A stretch of 11,948 nt of DNA from Burkholderiales bacterium (lineage in GTDB: Bacteria > Pseudomonadota > Gammaproteobacteria > Burkholderiales > JAEUOS01), in assembly GCA_947456845.1 (NCBI GenBank), contig CANGUJ010000077.1:1-11948 (forward strand). Reading direction: 5' to 3'. Of the stretch, positions 9,087 to 11,948 are shown one piece after another. Position 1 is the stretch's first letter; every line of letters begins with the position of its first letter. Below the pieces are notes generated by a model. The model saw nothing but the letters and a program-made list of their open reading frames with translations. It was not told the origin of the DNA and ran no database searches. The translations under genes and the position numbers were made by a program.

Positions 9087-9140
9087 AAACCGCTGCCGGC
9101 GAGGCAGGCAAGCGGGTCACCACCTGGCGGGAAGCGGTTT
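9087..9140. terminator. Possible convergent hairpin terminator
   Basis: Only 36 nt separate the peroxidase stop from the regulator stop. AAACCGCT (9087-9094) and its complement AGCGGTTT (9133-9140) could pair across a 38-nt loop. Inside this, 9090-9115 forms a shorter stem (CCGC/GCGG plus TGCC/GGCA with one bulged base), which on the - strand is followed by only TTT. The T-tracts are weak and part of the long stem lies in the regulator's coding end, so the call is tentative. Confidence 0.35.
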
Positions 9141-9767
9141 CTTGAGAACGATCCGGCGCGCGGAGAAATCCACGTACCCCCCCGCCTCAAGATCCTTCAT
9201 GATGCGGCTCACCATCTCGCGGCCCGAGCCGATCCGGCTGGCGATTTCGCTTTGCGTGAGAATTTCCTCGATCATGCGCGCACCGTCGGGCTGCGGCCGG
9301 GCGTTGTTTTCGAGGAACACCGCGAGCCGGCTATAGACGCCGCCCAGCGCAAGCCCGCGGGCAACCCGGGTCGCCTCGCGCGCACGACGGATCACCGTCG
9401 TGAGCAGCTCGAAGGCGAAATCCGGGTGCGTTGCCATGTAGGCACGCACCTGCGAACGATCGAGCACCGCGCACTCGCAGGGCTCGAGGGTGATCACCGA
9501 GGCAGACCGCGACCCGCCGTCTAAGGACATCTCGCCGAAATAGTCGCCCGGCCCGAGAACGATGAAGGTGAACTCGCGTCCTTCCTCGTCCGTGGAGAAT
9601 ACCTTGACGCGGCCGGAGATGACCACGAACACGCTGTCGCCGGGATCACCCTCCTGAATCAGGAGCGTCCCTTTGCGATAACGCCGGCGCTTGCCTTGCG
9701 CCGCAAAGTCAGCGCAGTGTGTCGCTTCGGGCATGCCGGGATACGGCTTGGGGCGAGGGTGAGACAT
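9117..9767 (-). CDS. Crp/Fnr-family transcriptional regulator
   Basis: The protein has 216 residues, the normal length for the family. Residues 29-125 form a cyclic-nucleotide-binding beta-barrel (YRKGTLLIQEGDPGDSVFVVISG). Its phosphate-binding cassette is FGEMSLDGGSRSASV, with Glu79, Arg87 and Ser88 matching the E-RS set that binds cAMP in E. coli CRP. A dimerisation helix follows, then a winged helix-turn-helix at about 166-210. The recognition helix SGREMVSRI has Arg183, Glu184 and Arg188 in the CRP RExxxR arrangement, which predicts TGTGA-like half-sites. The N-terminal cysteine cluster of Fnr is absent (only Cys18), so an Fe-S oxygen sensor is unlikely. The ATG at 9767 has no clear Shine-Dalgarno sequence; the next Met (residue 12) is an alternative. 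It converges on the peroxidase operon and diverges from the AAA+ gene. A cyclase-domain protein in the same neighbourhood makes cAMP signalling plausible but unproven. Confidence 0.93.
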   Translation of the reverse strand: MSHPRPKPYPGMPEATHCADFAAQGKRRRYRKGTLLIQEGDPGDSVFVVISGRVKVFSTDEEGREFTFIVLGPGDYFGEMSLDGGSRSASVITLEPCECAVLDRSQVRAYMATHPDFAFELLTTVIRRAREATRVARGLALGGVYSRLAVFLENNARPQPDGARMIEEILTQSEIASRIGSGREMVSRIMKDLEAGGYVDFSARRIVLKKPLPARW

Positions 9768-9957
9768 GTCCGCGAATTCTGGGCCATCAGGGCGGGACTA
9801 TGCAACCGCCGGACGGCGTCGGACGGTCCTTGAATTGCAGCCCCGTTCCGCCGCTTTTCAGGAAATGCGCGATGCCCGGTCCGGCGTAGAAATCAATCAT
9901 CCCCGGAAGGCCTGCGCGCCGATGGCGCCGCGACCGGGCGATCGCTGGAGGTTGGGC
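9768..9957. promoter_or_regulatory. Divergent intergenic region
   Basis: This 190-nt gap between divergent starts must carry the promoters of the Crp-like regulator (leftward) and the AAA+ ATPase (rightward). I see no convincing -35/-10 pair and no TGTGA-N6-TCACA palindrome. The one repeat is CGGACGG at 9810-9816 and again at 9820-9826, spaced 10 nt apart (one helical turn), which could be an operator. A 37-codon open frame on the - strand (9787-9900) has no supporting ribosome-binding site. Confidence 0.5.
9947..9951 (+). promoter_or_regulatory. Ribosome-binding site setting the AAA+ start
   Basis: GGAGG lies 6 nt before the ATG at 9958, which is ideal spacing. The frame is open back to an ATG at 9766, but that start would overlap the divergent regulator's start and has no such site. 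This decides the start at 9958; the ATG at 9964 would be 12 nt away. Confidence 0.8.
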
Positions 9958-10971
9958 ATGTCGATGACTTCTCCGTTTCAGCACCCAGGCGCAGCGACGC
10001 GCCCGTCCGCCACCCGCATGACCCTGCCGCTGGGCAGCTTCAAGCAGGTCTACGACACCCGCCAGGTGCGCGATGCCTTGGCCGACCTGCCCTCCGGCGC
10101 GCACGAGAACCTGCGCGAAACGTACGAGAAGATGATCGCCAGCGGCGGCGAGCGGCTCAACGTCAAGCCCTCCAGCGCTGCCGCCCTGGACGCGCTCTAT
10201 GCCGAACTGCCCAATTTCCGCGAGGTGCTCGACGACATCCGCAAGCAGATGGCGCTCGCCGCCAGCGCCTCGGACCCTCTGGAAATCGCGCCTATCCTGC
10301 TGCTCGGCCCGCCGGGCATCGGCAAGACCCATTTCGCCAAGCGGCTCTCGCATCTGCTCGGCACCGGCTTCGGCTTCCTCGGCATGAGCGCGCTGACCGC
10401 CGGCTGGATCATCGGCGGGACCTCATCGGGCTGGAAGAATGCCAAGCCCGGCAAGGTGTTCGAGACCCTGGTCGGCGGGCACTACGCCAATCCCGTATTG
10501 GTGGTCGACGAGATCGACAAGGCCGGTCACAGCGAGTATGACCCGCTGGGCGCCATGTATACCCTGCTGGAACATGACACCGCACGCGAATTCGTCGACG
10601 AATTCGCCGAGGTGCCGGTCGACGCCGCCGATGTCATCTGGGTTGCCACCGCCAACGACGAGGCGGCGATTCCGGAACCTATCCTCTCGCGCATGAACGT
10701 CTTCGAGGTGCCCGCTCCTGATGAGGCTGGCGTGATCGGGATCGCGCGCTCGATTTACCGGGAAATCCGCGACGGCCACGAATGGGGCCGCGCCTTCCCG
10801 GAGGAACCGGGCGAAGCCACCATGGCGCGCCTGGCGGAACTTTCCCCGCGCGACATGCGCCGGGTGATCTTCAACGCCTTCGGGGCGGCCAAGCTGGAAG
10901 GCCGCGATGTCATCGAGGCGCGCGACATCGCGGAACGCCGTGCCGGGCGCCGCCAGCGCATGGGCTTCTAG
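9958..10971 (+). CDS. Lon-like AAA+ ATPase without protease domain
   Basis: From the start chosen by its ribosome-binding site the protein has 337 residues. The AAA+ core has Walker A GPPGIGKT at 117-124, Walker B LVVDEID with Asp184 and Glu185, a sensor-1 Asn in TAND (Asn233), an arginine-finger candidate in PEPILSRM, and a sensor-2 candidate in SPRDMRR. These elements resemble the ATPase module of Lon protease. The Lon N-terminal substrate domain and the S16 Ser-Lys peptidase domain are both absent; the protein ends soon after the lid (RRQRMGF). About 110 residues precede the core (VYDTRQVRDALADLP, then YEKMIASGGERL) and may be a substrate or oligomerisation region. Stand-alone Lon-like ATPases are annotated only as AAA family ATPases; a remodelling or unfoldase role is the natural guess and the partner is unknown. 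Its stop shares CTAG with the convergent transporter gene. Confidence 0.88.
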   Translation: MSMTSPFQHPGAATRPSATRMTLPLGSFKQVYDTRQVRDALADLPSGAHENLRETYEKMIASGGERLNVKPSSAAALDALYAELPNFREVLDDIRKQMALAASASDPLEIAPILLLGPPGIGKTHFAKRLSHLLGTGFGFLGMSALTAGWIIGGTSSGWKNAKPGKVFETLVGGHYANPVLVVDEIDKAGHSEYDPLGAMYTLLEHDTAREFVDEFAEVPVDAADVIWVATANDEAAIPEPILSRMNVFEVPAPDEAGVIGIARSIYREIRDGHEWGRAFPEEPGEATMARLAELSPRDMRRVIFNAFGAAKLEGRDVIEARDIAERRAGRRQRMGF

Positions 10972-11870
10972 GAACCAGCCGCGCTGTCCCCGGCGGCGCG
11001 GCCCGACATGCGCGAGCGCTGCGCGCCGATCACGCCCACCATCACCAGCACGCCGCCTGCGTACTGCAGGCCCGAGAGGCCCTGACCCAGCATCACGGTC
11101 GAAAGCGCGATCGCGATGACCGGCTCCAGATTCATCATCGCAGCGGTGCGGATAGGCCCGATGCGGGTAGCCGAGGTGAACAGGCCGATCAGGCCGATGG
11201 CGTAGAACACGCACACCCCCGCGATACCGGCGATGCCGGCCAAGCTGCCCGGCCACTGGAACGAACCGCTCCCGAGCATGGCCGCGCCCAGCACCAGCGA
11301 GGTCGACAGCATCATCCAGAACGAACGCCTGAGCGGATCGACATGCGGCACATGGCGCGCCGTCAGCACCAGTGACATGGCGACGATCGCCGCAGCCACC
11401 AGGGCCAGCAGCACGCCCAGCCCATCGAGCGACTCGGGCGCCGCGCCGGTGGCCAGGGCCATCCCGGCCAGGGAAACCAGCCCGAACGCGGCCAGCCGCA
11501 CGCTCATGCGCTCCTGCCCTGCCAGCGCCGACACCACGCCGGTCATGAGCGGATATACGTAGAAGATCAGCACCGCCAGCGGCACCTTGAGCAACTCGAT
11601 CGCCTTGTAGAACGCATAGACATTGAGCGCGAACAGCACGCCCAGCAGCACGATGAAACGCCGGTCGGGCGCGGCGGTCACGCCCCCGCCGTGGCGCAGG
11701 CGCAGGGCGATGCCGAAAGCGACCACGGCGAACAGGCAGCGCAGCGTCACCACGGTGGACGCGTTGCTGCCGTTCTCGAACGCCACGCGCGCGCAGATCA
11801 CCGCGAACGCGTAAGTGAAGGCGCAGGTCAGAACAGGCGCGTAGTCGCGCCAGACGGCTTGTTGCGGCAG
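10968..11870 (-). CDS. EamA/DMT-family transporter, probable CTG start
   Basis: This inner-membrane protein has about ten hydrophobic helices in two EamA repeats (FALNVYAFYKAIELLKVPLA, and near the C-terminus AAMMNLEPVIAIALSTVMLG with a final GGVLVMVGVI helix). The family exports metabolites or amino acids, but the substrate cannot be read from sequence. The first conventional start in frame, GTG at 11801, would cut helix 1 in half. Upstream in the same frame the sequence reads PQQAVWRDYAPVLTCAFTYA, which restores a normal N-terminus. The only start candidate there with a good ribosome-binding site is CTG at 11868-11870, giving 300 residues, a typical family length. I see no in-frame ATG, GTG or TTG between it and the window edge. 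The upstream GNAT-like gene ends 23 nt before this CTG on the same strand, so the two are probably co-transcribed. The family call is firm; the start is less certain. Confidence 0.88.
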   Translation of the reverse strand: MPQQAVWRDYAPVLTCAFTYAFAVICARVAFENGSNASTVVTLRCLFAVVAFGIALRLRHGGGVTAAPDRRFIVLLGVLFALNVYAFYKAIELLKVPLAVLIFYVYPLMTGVVSALAGQERMSVRLAAFGLVSLAGMALATGAAPESLDGLGVLLALVAAAIVAMSLVLTARHVPHVDPLRRSFWMMLSTSLVLGAAMLGSGSFQWPGSLAGIAGIAGVCVFYAIGLIGLFTSATRIGPIRTAAMMNLEPVIAIALSTVMLGQGLSGLQYAGGVLVMVGVIGAQRSRMSGRAAGDSAAGS

Positions 11871-11876
11871 GAGCGA

Positions 11877-11881
11877 CTCCC
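11877..11881 (-). promoter_or_regulatory. Shine-Dalgarno sequence supporting a CTG start
   Basis: On the - strand, GGGAG is followed by 6 nt and then CTG (11870-11868). This is good spacing for initiation and the only Shine-Dalgarno-like sequence just upstream of the transporter. It begins 12 nt after the upstream stop codon. Confidence 0.5.
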
Positions 11882-11893
11882 GGTTCGCGCGGC

Positions 11894-11948
11894 CTAGTCG
11901 GCCAGCACGAAGCCCTTGGATAGATAGATCGCCTTGGACTGGAAATTC
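11894..11948 (-). CDS. C-terminal end of a probable GNAT acetyltransferase (partial)
   Basis: Only the last 17 codons and the stop are in the window; the rest lies beyond the right edge. The visible end reads NFQSKAIYLSKGFVLAD. It fits the GNAT motif B pattern NxxAxxLYxxxGF (Asn, then Ser, Ile-Tyr, and Lys-Gly-Phe at the expected spacing), which lies near the C-terminus of many N-acetyltransferases and contacts acetyl-CoA. The frame stops at TAG just before the transporter's Shine-Dalgarno sequence, consistent with an operon. With so few residues this could be a chance match. Confidence 0.5.
   Translation of the reverse strand, partial: NFQSKAIYLSKGFVLAD

Noticed and set aside
9787..9900. 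37-codon - strand frame upstream of the regulator, as a possible leader peptide
   Set aside because: It has no clear Shine-Dalgarno sequence, no homology I recognise and weaker GC bias at third codon positions than I would expect in a real gene. A conservation check would be needed to revive it.
9766..9957. N-terminal extension of the AAA+ frame
   Set aside because: The extra 64 residues look non-coding and would overlap the divergent regulator's start. GGAGG 6 nt before 9958 marks the real start.
9768..9957. Fnr or CRP palindrome in the divergent promoter
   Set aside because: Only a lone ATTGATT half-site (near 9890-9898, - strand) is present. No TTGAT-N4-ATCAA or TGTGA-N6-TCACA arrangement was found.

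Overview
The window is a gene-dense, GC-rich (roughly two-thirds G+C by eye) bacterial chromosome segment. Most codons end in G or C. The gene content suggests a proteobacterium, perhaps a betaproteobacterium of the Burkholderiales or Rhodocyclales type. That assignment is an inference from composition and protein style, because there is no rRNA or other marker gene. I see no tRNA, rRNA, CRISPR array, insertion sequence or phage gene.

Region 1 (2-9080, + strand) is a tight four-gene operon. It encodes (a) the C-terminal part of a large signalling protein with half a class III nucleotide cyclase domain, a P-loop ATPase domain and a long TPR-like helical region; (b) a cytochrome P450 whose I-helix lacks the usual acid-alcohol pair; (c) a 1119-residue protein with about 18-20 membrane segments between two soluble domains; and (d) a cytoplasmic DyP-type haem peroxidase. 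The gaps are 7 nt, 4 nt and an ATGA overlap, and none of the three internal starts has a good Shine-Dalgarno sequence, so translational coupling is likely. Two haem enzymes flanking a polytopic membrane protein suggest a peroxide-driven or lipid-oxidation module. This is the part of the window most likely to hold an undescribed system.

Region 2 (9087-9767) holds a convergent Crp/Fnr-family regulator on the - strand with a cAMP-type phosphate-binding cassette and a CRP-like recognition helix. It may be a downstream partner of the cyclase-containing protein. A possible hairpin terminator lies between it and the peroxidase gene.

Region 3 (9768-9957) is a 190-nt divergent intergenic region that should hold the promoters of the regulator and of the next gene.

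Region 4 (9958-10971, + strand) encodes a stand-alone Lon-like AAA+ ATPase without a protease domain, preceded by a strong ribosome-binding site.

Region 5 (10968-11948, - strand) holds an EamA-family (DMT) transporter and, upstream of it, the last codons of what looks like a GNAT acetyltransferase. The transporter converges on the ATPase so tightly that both stop codons lie in one CTAG palindrome. Its best-supported start appears to be a CTG codon with a well-placed Shine-Dalgarno sequence.
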